Shown here piece after piece: positions 27,056 to 35,616 of a stretch of 64,000 bases of DNA. Made by a program: the position numbers and the translations under genes. The notes below the pieces were generated by a model that had not been told where the DNA came from, did no database searches, and saw only the letters and a list, made by a program, of their open reading frames with translations. Where the stretch lies: contig NZ_CAMLSE010000008.1 of the NCBI RefSeq assembly GCF_946482605.1, positions 186,001 through 250,000 of the forward strand, in the 5' to 3' direction. The stretch comes from an uncultured Dyadobacter sp. (GTDB lineage: Bacteria; Bacteroidota; Bacteroidia; Cytophagales; Spirosomataceae). Positions within the stretch are counted from its first letter, which is position 1; the number at the start of each line of letters is the position of its first letter.

Positions 27056-27095
27056 TGAATGACTGAATGAGTGAATGAGTGAATGACTGAATGAA
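27056..27095 (+). repeat. Five 8-bp tandem repeats just upstream of the RND start codon
   Basis: Units TGAATGAC, TGAATGAG, TGAATGAG, TGAATGAC and TGAATGAA lie end to end from 27056 to 27095. On the minus strand they occupy the 12-51 bases before the RND start codon, the ribosome-binding region, so copy number could alter translation. They are in frame with the longer possible N-terminus. Confidence 0.85.
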
Positions 27096-27164
27096 TTGTT
27101 CAATGATGACAATTCCTGACAACTCTTGACTATTACTGACCTATAACGGTCGTCACTCTTCATA

Positions 27165-28295
27165 CTAGTAACTGATTGGCTGACCGTCGGAAACTTCCTG
27201 ATAGCCGAGCGTGATCAGTTGATCGCCTGCCGACAACCCTGATAGAATCTCAATTTTGCCATTGTAGCTCAGCCCTGTTTTCACTTCACGGGCCTTGGCT
27301 ACCTTTTTATTTCCTTCATTTACAGCGACATAAACCACATTGCCTTTTTCAGTGCTTTGTACGTAGTTCTGATCGATCGCCAGCGCGTTCTTGCTGGTGG
27401 CGTCGTTAATCTGTACCTGCGCCATCATATTGGGTTTGATATCGCGGTCGGAAGGTAGATTAGCTTCAATGGTGAAGGTCCGTGACAGGGGATCAACCGC
27501 CGTGCTTACGAAAGTCACGCGGGCTTTGTATTCCTTTTTCAGGTCCGGGAATTTCACGATCACCTCGTCTCCTCTTTTTACGCTGGCCGCATACGTGTCT
27601 GAAACCTTGGCAGCCACTTTCAGATTCGCAAGATTCACAACACGAACCACACCTACACCCGGGGAAGCCATTTCACCCACTTTTACATTCACCACATCCA
27701 CTACTCCGGCCATCGGGGACACGATGTTGGTCTGGGAAAGTTGCGTATTCAATGTGCTGAGCTTTCTTTCAAGAGATTCCTTGTTGTTTTTGGCCTGCAA
27801 ATACTGCAGTTCTGTCCCGATCTTCTGGTCCCAGAGGTTCTTTTGCTTTTCATAGAGCGTGTTGGCCAGGCTCATAGAAGTTTTCAGCTCTTCGATGGAT
27901 TCGGTCAGGATGCTGTTGTCGATCTTGCCGATCACGCTGCCTGCTTTCACCGCATCACCTTCCTTGACGTACATTGCCATAATGACCCCGCCGGTTTTTG
28001 GCGTAACGAGCACATTGTTTTTAGCGTCGACCGTGCCCTGAAGCTCTACATAATGCTTGAAAGTTTCAGCACTCAGTGTATCGATCGATACCGGTTTTAC
28101 TTTGGCTTCCGTAGCCTTTTTTGGGTCGAGTTTACCAATTTCGATTTCGAGGGCCTTGATCTTCTTTTCATTTTCTGCCTGCTGCGTTTTGAGTTGGGCA
28201 AGCTCTTCCTTTTTGCCTTCCACACCCTCTTTTTTGGCGGAGCAGGAAGCAAGAATAGTGGCAACGGCGGTTATTATCAGAATATGTCTTTTCAT
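27165..28295 (-). CDS. RND efflux periplasmic adaptor lipoprotein (MFP/HlyD type)
   Basis: 376 residues from ATG at 28295; an earlier ATG at 28319 would place eight residues before the signal. The lipoprotein signal ends LASCSAKKE. A coiled coil (KEELAQLKTQQAENEKKI) precedes the lipoyl/barrel-sandwich halves (VELQGTVDAKNNVLVTPKTG and IVSPMAGVVDVVNVKVGE), the alpha-hairpin and beta-barrel domains, and a membrane-proximal end. It links the RND pump to the TolC channel in the periplasm. It lies between tolC and RND with 46 and 120 bases of spacing, as usual for these operons. Confidence 0.94.
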   Translation of the reverse strand: MKRHILIITAVATILASCSAKKEGVEGKKEELAQLKTQQAENEKKIKALEIEIGKLDPKKATEAKVKPVSIDTLSAETFKHYVELQGTVDAKNNVLVTPKTGGVIMAMYVKEGDAVKAGSVIGKIDNSILTESIEELKTSMSLANTLYEKQKNLWDQKIGTELQYLQAKNNKESLERKLSTLNTQLSQTNIVSPMAGVVDVVNVKVGEMASPGVGVVRVVNLANLKVAAKVSDTYAASVKRGDEVIVKFPDLKKEYKARVTFVSTAVDPLSRTFTIEANLPSDRDIKPNMMAQVQINDATSKNALAIDQNYVQSTEKGNVVYVAVNEGNKKVAKAREVKTGLSYNGKIEILSGLSAGDQLITLGYQEVSDGQPISY

Positions 28296-28341
28296 GATAG
28301 TGGTAAGTAGCTGTTTCAAATTCTGTTAAGTGTTAATAGTA

Positions 28342-29706
28342 TTATTCGGAATAGAGCTCCCCTTTGGCTTTGCTGAGATCCACTTTCGCGATCATCAGAT
28401 CGTACAATGCCGTGAAGTAATTGGTCTGCGCCTCTTTCAGGGATGATTCCGCATTGATCACTTCTATGTTGGAGCCTACGCCTTCCTTATACTTGATTTT
28501 TGAAACGCGGACAATCTCCTCGGCGAGCGTCAGGTTTCTTTTTTGGGTTTCCAGGGTCGCGAATGCATTTTTGATGTTGATGCTCGCCTGGTTGGTTTCC
28601 AGATCGATAGACTGTTTCAGCAATGTCTGATTGTTTTTGACCTTGTCGATCGCGATCTTTTTCTGGTCTATCTGATACTTTTTAGAGAAGCCATCGAATA
28701 TCGGGACATTGAGAGAAACGGTCAATGCGGAGTTGTTGAACCATTTTGAGCCGAACAGGTCTCCCAGATTGTCGCGGCCGTTGTTATGCCCGTAACCAAG
28801 GGAAGCCGACAGGCTGGGTAAATAGCCGGCTTTTATATTTCTCAGATCCAGATAAGCCAGTTTTTCCTGGGTATTCAGTAAGGAGAACTCGATCCTGCTC
28901 TCGTATGAAGGCTGCGCATTCGCCAGGCTGCTCTTTAGGGAATCGATACTGACCGCATTGATATCATCCGTGAGTTTGATAGACTCGTTGGCAGGCATGC
29001 CCATCTGATAGCGCAGTAAAGCATAACTCAATTCGATCAGATTCTGAACCTTCTGACGCTCGGTTTGCAGGTTGTTGATCTGCACTTCCAATCGGTTTAC
29101 ATCCAGTAACTCCACAAAGCCACTGGCATTCATCGCTTTGGTCTCGCGCATGGATGAGTCGACGCGGGCGATGTTCAAGTCCAATAGTTTAGCACGCTCT
29201 TCCGCTACCTGGGCCGAATAGTAGGCTTTGGTAACGCCTTCGGCGACAGTTACTTTGGACTGCGTAATGCCCTTTTGCGCCAGTTCACGATAAGTCGCCG
29301 CAGCTTTCAGGCCGATAAAATAAGAGCCGTTGAAAATGAGCTGGTTTAAGGTTGCCGAGGCCGAGCCCGAGTAACGGATACCGAACGGGACCGCAGCAGG
29401 AGGCGCGTCTTTGGGAATCGAAGGGTCGAAAATGTTGCCCGGGAGAAACACTTTCTGAATGATGAGATTGTCCGTAACACTGGCGTTCGCGCTTACCTGA
29501 GGCAAGCCCGTCGCCCGTATTTCCCCGATGCGGGCCTCCGCTGAAACCGCGTCGAGCTGTGCATTCTTCACATTCAGGTTGTGCCTGATCGCATAATCGA
29601 CCGCTTCCTTCAGAGAATAGCCGCCGGTTTGTGCGTACAATGGAATAAAACTGATCAGTACCGCCAGCGCCGTGATCGAGCTACGGATTGTTTTAGCATT
29701 TTTCAT
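28342..29706 (-). CDS. TolC-family outer-membrane efflux channel
   Basis: 454 residues from ATG at 29706; the frame also allows 29721. A signal peptide (ending FIPLYAQ) is followed by TolC-type helical repeats, each starting with motifs such as YSLKEAVDYAIRHNLNVK and ending with NLTLAEEIVRVSKIKYKEG. The last helix carries the IEVINAESSLKEAQTNYFTAL signature of the outer-membrane efflux protein family. It forms the trimeric exit duct for the RND pump encoded downstream. Its start overlaps the tetR stop by 14 bases, showing translational coupling. Confidence 0.94.
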   Translation of the reverse strand: MKNAKTIRSSITALAVLISFIPLYAQTGGYSLKEAVDYAIRHNLNVKNAQLDAVSAEARIGEIRATGLPQVSANASVTDNLIIQKVFLPGNIFDPSIPKDAPPAAVPFGIRYSGSASATLNQLIFNGSYFIGLKAAATYRELAQKGITQSKVTVAEGVTKAYYSAQVAEERAKLLDLNIARVDSSMRETKAMNASGFVELLDVNRLEVQINNLQTERQKVQNLIELSYALLRYQMGMPANESIKLTDDINAVSIDSLKSSLANAQPSYESRIEFSLLNTQEKLAYLDLRNIKAGYLPSLSASLGYGHNNGRDNLGDLFGSKWFNNSALTVSLNVPIFDGFSKKYQIDQKKIAIDKVKNNQTLLKQSIDLETNQASINIKNAFATLETQKRNLTLAEEIVRVSKIKYKEGVGSNIEVINAESSLKEAQTNYFTALYDLMIAKVDLSKAKGELYSE

Positions 29707-30322
29707 GGGTATTGAGTTCAATTGCTGTTTTATCTTTTATGGTGTTGTAGTATTCAAATCCTTTTTCCGAAAGTACCCCATTTAAAAAATGCTTCAGGAA
29801 CTGCATTTGGACATGCATCATGCTGTATTTTTTCGCGGGATAGATCGTCGGGTCAAATGCCAGCACGATCTGTTCCACACGCAGGAGCGAAAGCACGTCC
29901 ACGTCGATATCGGTACGGTATACCCCAAGCTCGATACCCTTCATCAGATTATCGCGGATCCCCTTGATAATGTACTCCTGCTTATAGTTCTGAAAAAGCT
30001 CCCATGCATTGGGATAGTACTTTTTCAGGTCATACAATAAGGTCGGATTCATATCGGAAAGCGTCTCCTGCATCTGAACCGTCGCATACATCATTTCTTC
30101 GATCGGACTTTGCGCCAGCTCTTCCAGCTTTTCCATTACACATTTCTGTGTCCTGATTTCTTCCTGGATCACCAACGCCAGAATGGCCTCCTTGTCGGAG
30201 TAATGCTGATAAATGGTCCTTTTCGAAATTCCCAGGTCACGGGCAATGTCGTCCATCGTAACACTCCGGATCCCGTAGCGCCAGAACAGATGCAATGCCG
30301 ATTTTATAATTCGCTCTTTCAC
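29693..30322 (-). CDS. TetR/AcrR-family regulator of the efflux operon
   Basis: 209 residues. The N-terminal helix-turn-helix is clear: IIKSALHLFWRYGIRSVTM followed by DDIARDLGISKRTIYQHYSDKEAIL. The C-terminal ligand domain is all-helical, with the YYPNAWELFQNYKQEYI segment. As first gene of the tetR-tolC-MFP-RND operon it probably represses its own promoter, with release by an effector. No operator was identified in the 549-base region upstream. Confidence 0.93.
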   Translation of the reverse strand: MKERIIKSALHLFWRYGIRSVTMDDIARDLGISKRTIYQHYSDKEAILALVIQEEIRTQKCVMEKLEELAQSPIEEMMYATVQMQETLSDMNPTLLYDLKKYYPNAWELFQNYKQEYIIKGIRDNLMKGIELGVYRTDIDVDVLSLLRVEQIVLAFDPTIYPAKKYSMMHVQMQFLKHFLNGVLSEKGFEYYNTIKDKTAIELNTHEKC

Positions 30323-30871
30323 AGGGCAAATTTTAAATTTTCGAATGACAAAAACTAAGAAAACTCTGTGAATGTTTAAAGTTTTCTACGGCGTAGTAGC
30401 CTTTTGACAGCTTCCGGGTGACAAAGAGGGCGATTTATGGTTCTCATGGCTGGTTAGCAGGCCATTGAGGAGCTTTTGGGTAGCTTGTTCGGCTTTGTCG
30501 TTTTGAAAGGTTTCATAGAAATGGTCTTTAGCTGTTGAGAAATATATGATTCTTGAATAGGATTATATTGAGAATATCTAAGCTCTATTTCAGTCATGGA
30601 GACTGCTCCGTAGGCGCTGAGGTGTCGCGCCGGTTCCCACTTTCCGGCCCAAAACTAGGTGTCTCGATACCGATTGGTCAATTAAATAATTATTAAGCGG
30701 GTATTTTTAGGTATGAACTTGGCAAATAGAGAGATAAATTGCTTCCGGATGGGAATGATTTGCCAATGATCCGTGTTTGGAAATGACACATATTCTGACC
30801 AATTTTCGGGTCATTTTCGTTCCTATTTTTTAACACCCAATTCACTAATTGCCATAGCGACAAACAAATCA
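30323..30871. other. Intergenic region with no recognised gene
   Basis: This 549-base gap separates the divergent tetR and arginine decarboxylase genes and should hold both promoters. I see no gene with a start codon, no tRNA and no strong hairpin. A 58-codon minus-strand frame without a start codon (30386-30562) looks protein-like but cannot be supported. Confidence 0.4.
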
Positions 30872-32350
30872 ATGAAAAGCTACATTGACCTGATTCAGCA
30901 GACGTTCGAGTTTCCGACCATGGAGTTTAATGTCGACAATAATAAATTGCTGTTCAACAATGTACCACTGATGGATATCATCGAGGAACATGGTACACCA
31001 TTAAAGATTAATTATCTGCCCAAGATCGGAGAACATATCGAAAATGCCAACATGTTCTTCCGGAATGCCTTTAAGAGACACAATTACAAAGGCACCTACA
31101 CCTATTGCTATTGCACGAAATCGTCGCATTTCAGCTTTGTGCTGGAAGAGGCTTTGAAGCACAATATCCACATTGAAACCTCTTCGGCCTTTGATATCCC
31201 CATTATCCGGGAGCTCTACCGCCGCGGTAAGGTGAACAAAAGTACCTATATACTCGCGAACGGCTACAAGCTACCGCGCTATACGCAGTATCTCAGCGAA
31301 CTGATCAACGAGGGCTTCAATGTAGTGCCCATTCTCGATAACCTGAAGGAAATCGAATTCTATGAGCAGCAGGTAACGGCGGATTCGGTGCATTTCGGAA
31401 TGCGCATCGCGACGGACGAAGAGCCCAATTTCGCATTCTATACCTCACGTCTGGGTATTCGGTACAATGACGTTCAGCAGCTTTACAAAGAGAAGATCGA
31501 GCCGAATCCTCGTTTCAAGCTCAAAATGCTGCACTTTTTCATCAACACCGGTATCAAAGACAGCGCATATTACTGGAGTGAATTGACCCGCTTCATGTTT
31601 AAGTACTGCGAAATGAAGAAAATTTGCCCCGACCTCGATTCAATCGATATCGGTGGCGGTCTTCCGATTCAGACTTCCCTGCAGGCCGGCTACGATTACC
31701 AGCAGATGATCGATGAGATCATCGAGAACATCCAGTGGATCTGTAACAAGAACAATGTCCCTGTACCTCATATCTTTACCGAGTTCGGAAGCTACACGGT
31801 AGGAGAAAGCGGAGCGGTGATTTACGAAATCATCGATAAAAAGCTTCAGAACGACAAGGAGCTTTGGTACATGATTAACGGATCCTTCATCACGCAGTTG
31901 CCCGATTCGTGGGGTATGAACCAGAAATACATTATGCTGCCGATCAACAACTGGGATAATCCTTACCAAAAGGTGAACCTCGGTGGGCTGACCTGCGATT
32001 CGCAGGATTTCTATAACAGCGAAATGCACAGTGCGGATTTGTATATGCCTATTTTTGAGGACAATGAATCACAATACATTGGTTTCTTCCACACCGGTGC
32101 TTACCAGGAATCGCTCGGCGGTTATGGAGGGATTCAGCATTGCCTGATCCCGGCGCCGAAGCACGTACTGGTGGATCGTGACGAGGAAGGCCGCATTACG
32201 ACGCGTGTGTTCGCGGAGGAGCAAAACAGCGATTCGATGCTGCGTATTCTGGGTTTTAAAGAGGAGCCGTTCGGAGCTCAGGACGTTAAGCCGGGCCAGG
32301 AAAAGGCGCAGGTGGAGCCTGAGGAGGAATTGGCTGAAACAAAAATCTGA
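30872..32350 (+). CDS. Arginine decarboxylase-like PLP enzyme (fold type III)
   Basis: 492 residues from ATG at 30872 (MKSYIDLIQQTFEFP); the frame is open upstream to 30773, but the added part is not conserved-looking. The fold III PLP lysine is K83 in TYTYCYCTKSSHF, at the place of the YxxKAN motif. SIDIGGGLPIQ provides the glycine-rich phosphate site and TEFGSYTVGESGAV the C-terminal substrate loop. It belongs to the short (about 460-490 residue) arginine decarboxylase group of Bacteroidota, giving agmatine for polyamine synthesis in the cytoplasm. A related diamino-acid substrate is possible. The C-terminal tail is Glu-rich. A strong terminator follows. Confidence 0.85.
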   Translation: MKSYIDLIQQTFEFPTMEFNVDNNKLLFNNVPLMDIIEEHGTPLKINYLPKIGEHIENANMFFRNAFKRHNYKGTYTYCYCTKSSHFSFVLEEALKHNIHIETSSAFDIPIIRELYRRGKVNKSTYILANGYKLPRYTQYLSELINEGFNVVPILDNLKEIEFYEQQVTADSVHFGMRIATDEEPNFAFYTSRLGIRYNDVQQLYKEKIEPNPRFKLKMLHFFINTGIKDSAYYWSELTRFMFKYCEMKKICPDLDSIDIGGGLPIQTSLQAGYDYQQMIDEIIENIQWICNKNNVPVPHIFTEFGSYTVGESGAVIYEIIDKKLQNDKELWYMINGSFITQLPDSWGMNQKYIMLPINNWDNPYQKVNLGGLTCDSQDFYNSEMHSADLYMPIFEDNESQYIGFFHTGAYQESLGGYGGIQHCLIPAPKHVLVDRDEEGRITTRVFAEEQNSDSMLRILGFKEEPFGAQDVKPGQEKAQVEPEEELAETKI

Positions 32351-32363
32351 CGCCCTATATAAA

Positions 32364-32431
32364 GTTCTTTGAATGAGTTCGTTATTAGTCTGGCTAAAAC
32401 GCTCATTCAAAGAACATATTTTTATATTTTT
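32364..32431 (+). terminator. Long-stem terminator after arginine decarboxylase
   Basis: GTTCTTTGAATGAG at 32364-32377 and its exact complement CTCATTCAAAGAAC at 32402-32415 form a 14-bp stem with a 24-base loop, followed by ATATTTTTATATTTTT. The T-rich tail doubles as the promoter region of the next small gene. Confidence 0.75.
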
Positions 32432-32432
32432 G
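32425..32432 (+). promoter_or_regulatory. Bacteroidota-type -7 element for the small lipoprotein gene
   Basis: TATTTTTG at 32425-32432 fits the TAnnTTTG consensus exactly, 28 bases before the ATG at 32461. No good -33 TTTG is seen at the expected distance, so the call is tentative. Confidence 0.35.
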
Positions 32433-32460
32433 TAGTGACAAAATTTATACGAACTGGAAA

Positions 32461-32589
32461 ATGAAAAAGATCTTACTTCTTCTGGCTGTTTGCGGAACAT
32501 TGGCAGTTGCATCATCTTGCACTAAGCATGCCTGCCCTGCTTACGGCTCTGTGCAGAAAACCCAACCTGCACCGCTAGTAAAAGCTTAA
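32461..32589 (+). CDS. 42-residue lipoprotein
   Basis: ATG at 32461 opens MKKILLLLAVCGTLAVASSC, a textbook lipoprotein signal with the lipobox ASSC (C20), followed by only 22 residues (TKHACPAYGSVQKTQPAPLVKA). A second Cys (C25) is in HACPAYGSV. Such tiny CPAYG-type lipoproteins occur in Cytophagales and are usually left unannotated. It is transcribed from the region just after the arginine decarboxylase terminator and converges on gmhB, with one base between the stop codons. Function unknown. Confidence 0.8.
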   Translation: MKKILLLLAVCGTLAVASSCTKHACPAYGSVQKTQPAPLVKA

Positions 32590-32590
32590 T

Positions 32591-33109
32591 CTACTGCTGC
32601 AAAATCAGCCTGGCTGCTTCTAGCAAATTCACAGCGGTATAATCTCCCGTCGAATCTTCTGCATTCGGGATAATATGTACCGTTTTCAGACCTACATTCT
32701 TTCCTGCTTCCATATCTCTGTCCCTGTCGCCGATCATCCACGATTGCGCAGGATCGATATCATATTTAGCCATTGCCTTTTCAATCAGCAATGAACCTGG
32801 CTTCCGCGACAATGAATTGCCGGAATAAGCCGGGTGATAAGGCGAGAAATACAGATCATCGAGTGCATTATCCGAAACATTCTGCATTGCTTCATGGATC
32901 GCGTATACATCGGCGGCCGTGTAAAGTCCTTTGGCAATACCGGCCTGATTGGTAATGACGATCAACAGGTAACCCGCATCTTTCAACAACCGTAATGCCT
33001 CGGGCACGCCCTCCGGGATCACGAGTTTTTCGAGCTCGTACAAATAGTCGGGACAATCCTCGTTCAGTACTCCGTCGCGGTCGAGGAATACACATTTATT
33101 GTAAGTCAT
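32591..33109 (-). CDS. gmhB: D-glycero-D-manno-heptose 1,7-bisphosphate phosphatase-like HAD hydrolase
   Basis: 172 residues from ATG at 33109 (MTYNKCVFLDRDGVLNED), preferred to the longer frame that would overlap hemE. The HAD motif I is DRDGV with two catalytic Asp, motif II is ITNQAG, and motifs III/IV are KPGSLLIEKA and MIGDRDRDMEAG. The middle has YFSPYHP in place of the usual Cys-rich zinc loop of E. coli GmhB, so the metal site is reduced. It removes the C7 phosphate in ADP-heptose synthesis for LPS; histidinol phosphatase-like use is the alternative. It follows hemE by 4 bases and is probably co-transcribed. Confidence 0.82.
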   Translation of the reverse strand: MTYNKCVFLDRDGVLNEDCPDYLYELEKLVIPEGVPEALRLLKDAGYLLIVITNQAGIAKGLYTAADVYAIHEAMQNVSDNALDDLYFSPYHPAYSGNSLSRKPGSLLIEKAMAKYDIDPAQSWMIGDRDRDMEAGKNVGLKTVHIIPNAEDSTGDYTAVNLLEAARLILQQ

Positions 33110-33113
33110 AGGA

Positions 33114-34142
33114 TCAGCGTGAAGAATATTCTTTGACTGATTCGATGAAGCACCGGACTTTGTCCGGATCGGTATCCGGGTAAACGCCGTGGCCGAGATT
33201 GGCAATGTATCGCTGTGTGCCAAACTGATCAGTCATTTTCTTAACCTCCGCCCGGATCTGGTCATAGGACGCATATAGCACGCAAGGATCGAGGTTGCCT
33301 TGCAGCGTCTTATTGGGGATCAATGCGCGCGATTCAGCGATGTCCATGTTCCAGTCGAGTCCAACGACCGAACAGTTTAGTTCGCCGATCTCCTGTCTTG
33401 CGAAAAAAGCGCCTTTGGCAAAAACAGTTACCGGTACTTCGGTAATGGCGTCGCAGATCTGTTTGATATAGGGTAGCGAAAAAATGCGGTACTGCTCGGG
33501 AGATAAAACTCCCGCCCAGGAATCGAAGAGTTGCACAATGTCTGCACCGGCAACTACCTGTGCTTTCAGGTAAGCGATTGTGCTGTCTGTGATTTGTTGT
33601 AGTAAGGTATGCGAAAATTCAGGATCGGCATATAAATGTTTTTTGGCGACCGAGAATGTCTTGGAGCCTTTACCTTCCGTCATATAGCAGAATATCGTGA
33701 AGGGAGCGCCCGCGAAACCGATCAGCGGCACCCTTCCGGCAAGGCCCTCTTTGGTCAGTTTGATTGCGTCAAGCACATATTTCAAATCCGTTTCCGGTTG
33801 GGCGACGTGCAGTTTTTTAAGATCTTCCAGGTTATGGACCGTCGACGGGAAAACCGGGCCGCGTTGTTCGATCATCTCGTAGGGCAATCCCATTGCTTCC
33901 GGGATCACCAGGATATCCGAAAATATAATGGCGGCGTCCACACCCAGCAAGTCGACAGGTTGCAGGGTCACTTCGGCAGCCATTTCAGGTGTAGTGGCAA
34001 GTTTGATAAAGCTTCCGGCCTTCTCGCGAACGGCCCGGTACTCAGCCAGTATCCTTCCGGCCTGGCGCATCATCCATACAGGCGTACGTTCGGTTTTCTC
34101 CCCGCGCGCCGCCCGAAGCAATAGGTCATTTTTCAATTTCAT
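33114..34142 (-). CDS. hemE: Uroporphyrinogen decarboxylase
   Basis: 342 residues, the normal size. The two signatures are present: [10 protein letters not shown] near residue 21 with the substrate-binding Arg, and [15 protein letters not shown] in the middle. The catalytic Asp region is [16 protein letters not shown], and the C-terminus has [13 protein letters not shown]. It decarboxylates four acetate side chains of uroporphyrinogen III to coproporphyrinogen III in heme synthesis in the cytoplasm. It is followed closely by gmhB; other heme genes are not in the window. Identification is firm. Confidence 0.97.
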   Translation of the reverse strand: MKLKNDLLLRAARGEKTERTPVWMMRQAGRILAEYRAVREKAGSFIKLATTPEMAAEVTLQPVDLLGVDAAIIFSDILVIPEAMGLPYEMIEQRGPVFPSTVHNLEDLKKLHVAQPETDLKYVLDAIKLTKEGLAGRVPLIGFAGAPFTIFCYMTEGKGSKTFSVAKKHLYADPEFSHTLLQQITDSTIAYLKAQVVAGADIVQLFDSWAGVLSPEQYRIFSLPYIKQICDAITEVPVTVFAKGAFFARQEIGELNCSVVGLDWNMDIAESRALIPNKTLQGNLDPCVLYASYDQIRAEVKKMTDQFGTQRYIANLGHGVYPDTDPDKVRCFIESVKEYSSR

Positions 34143-34212
34143 GCGGCAAAGGTAGGGAGAAAGTGGTTATCGCGGTCATTGCAGTCGTGCAATTGCCTGC
34201 GTGGAACTTCTG

Positions 34213-35523
34213 CTAATGGAAGGTGACGAGTTTTTCAATCGCTTTTTTGTGCTCTTCCATAATGTACGAAATGATTTCTGCGATATCCCCTGAAAGAATT
34301 GGTTCCGTATATCGTCTTACCAAATTTTCCTTTCCCCCATAGGAAACGATATAGACTGTCGGATGTAGCAGAATCTTAATGTGGGTATGATAGGTGAAAT
34401 CTCCGTAGGATGGATTCTTGAATTGGCTGAAATAGTATCGGAGCTCAATTTGTTTTATTGTGAAAATAGATACGTCTCTTAAAGCGGGTATCAAGTCATC
34501 AACTCGTTCAAACAGATCATCATCCGTGAAAATCGAGCATCCTGCATCGTGATAGAACCTATTAAATTTTTTGCTGTTCTCGGCAAAGCTGGTGAATAGG
34601 GGTAGGAAAGAGTTTTGAAACAAGACTTCTAGTATCTCATCAGTTTTGGTAACTGCGGGATCGGAATTGTTTATTCTTCTCGATAAAAGTTCAAGCTCTT
34701 TATCAAGGTCATCAGGTTCCTCAATGCTTAATCCCCTTGCTCCGCGGATCATCAGTTCGAATGATGACAGGAGGTTTTTAGCAATATATTCGACAAAAGG
34801 GTCTATCAGGCCCGCGTCGGCCAGTTGCAACGCAGACAGGTAGTTTCCCTTGTCGGCAGTTTTGATAATGACAGGAGGAAAGTTGAACTTCATTAATATA
34901 AAATTCATCAGAATCCGTGCTGTCCTGCCATTTCCATCGTCAAAAGGATGGATTCGTATAAATCTGTAATGGAATTCAGACGCCAGCAGAATCGGGTTGA
35001 CGTTCGAATCAGACTCGTGTTTACGATACCAACTAACCAGTTCTTCCATCCGGGAAGGTGTTTCCTCGGGAGTCGCAAAACGAAATATTTCCCCTGTCGA
35101 GGTCAATACATGATTAGGTAGTTTTTTGTATTGGCCAATTTCAACTCGCTTTGTTGTAGGCAACCCTTCGGCAGTGATGGCTTTGACTTCGTAGGGCTCT
35201 TTGAGAAGTAGTGTATGTAATTGTCTGATAAACGCCTCTGTTAATGGGAATGAACCCTTAACAACATCCATCACCCATTCTACTGCTTCGTTATGTCCTG
35301 CAATTTCAAGATGGTCCTTCAAAGGCTTACCCTGTGCCGTTATGCCGAAAAGTATTAATGCCTTCGTTTCGCCGTATGTCAGTGAATTCCCTTCCAGGCT
35401 GTTGGAATGGTAATTCCAATCCAACCGGAATTTTTGCATGATCCGTTGCTCGTTTTCACGACTTACCGGCCGAAGCGAATCGAGCTCTTGTTTCAGGGCA
35501 AGCGCATTTTCGATTGATTCCAT
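34213..35523 (-). CDS. Fic family protein (class II, with N-terminal inhibitory helix)
   Basis: 436 residues. The Fic core motif HPFDDGNGRTAR is complete, with catalytic H192. The inhibitory motif (S/T)xxxE(G/N) appears at residues 40-45 as SNSLEG with E44, which normally blocks ATP binding until released. A C-terminal region of about 170 residues (from IEEPDDLDKELELLSRR) has a helical start and a beta-rich end and is not a recognised winged helix. Fic enzymes transfer AMP, or other nucleotides, to hydroxyl groups of target proteins. The target is unknown and no antitoxin gene lies beside it. The gene is clearly AT-richer than hemE upstream, which hints at acquisition. Confidence 0.92.
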   Translation of the reverse strand: MESIENALALKQELDSLRPVSRENEQRIMQKFRLDWNYHSNSLEGNSLTYGETKALILFGITAQGKPLKDHLEIAGHNEAVEWVMDVVKGSFPLTEAFIRQLHTLLLKEPYEVKAITAEGLPTTKRVEIGQYKKLPNHVLTSTGEIFRFATPEETPSRMEELVSWYRKHESDSNVNPILLASEFHYRFIRIHPFDDGNGRTARILMNFILMKFNFPPVIIKTADKGNYLSALQLADAGLIDPFVEYIAKNLLSSFELMIRGARGLSIEEPDDLDKELELLSRRINNSDPAVTKTDEILEVLFQNSFLPLFTSFAENSKKFNRFYHDAGCSIFTDDDLFERVDDLIPALRDVSIFTIKQIELRYYFSQFKNPSYGDFTYHTHIKILLHPTVYIVSYGGKENLVRRYTEPILSGDIAEIISYIMEEHKKAIEKLVTFH

Positions 35524-35616
35524 ATATTTGATTCAAGATTACCAGGACAAAAAAGCACTTATTTAATCAGTAAATCAAATACATGGTGTCATTGCAGGCA
35601 GCACCCGGGAGTTCTT

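Noticed and set aside
30386..30562. Start-less minus-strand frame of 58 codons with protein-like composition
   Set aside because: No start codon, no family, and no conserved motif. It may be a remnant, but I cannot support it.
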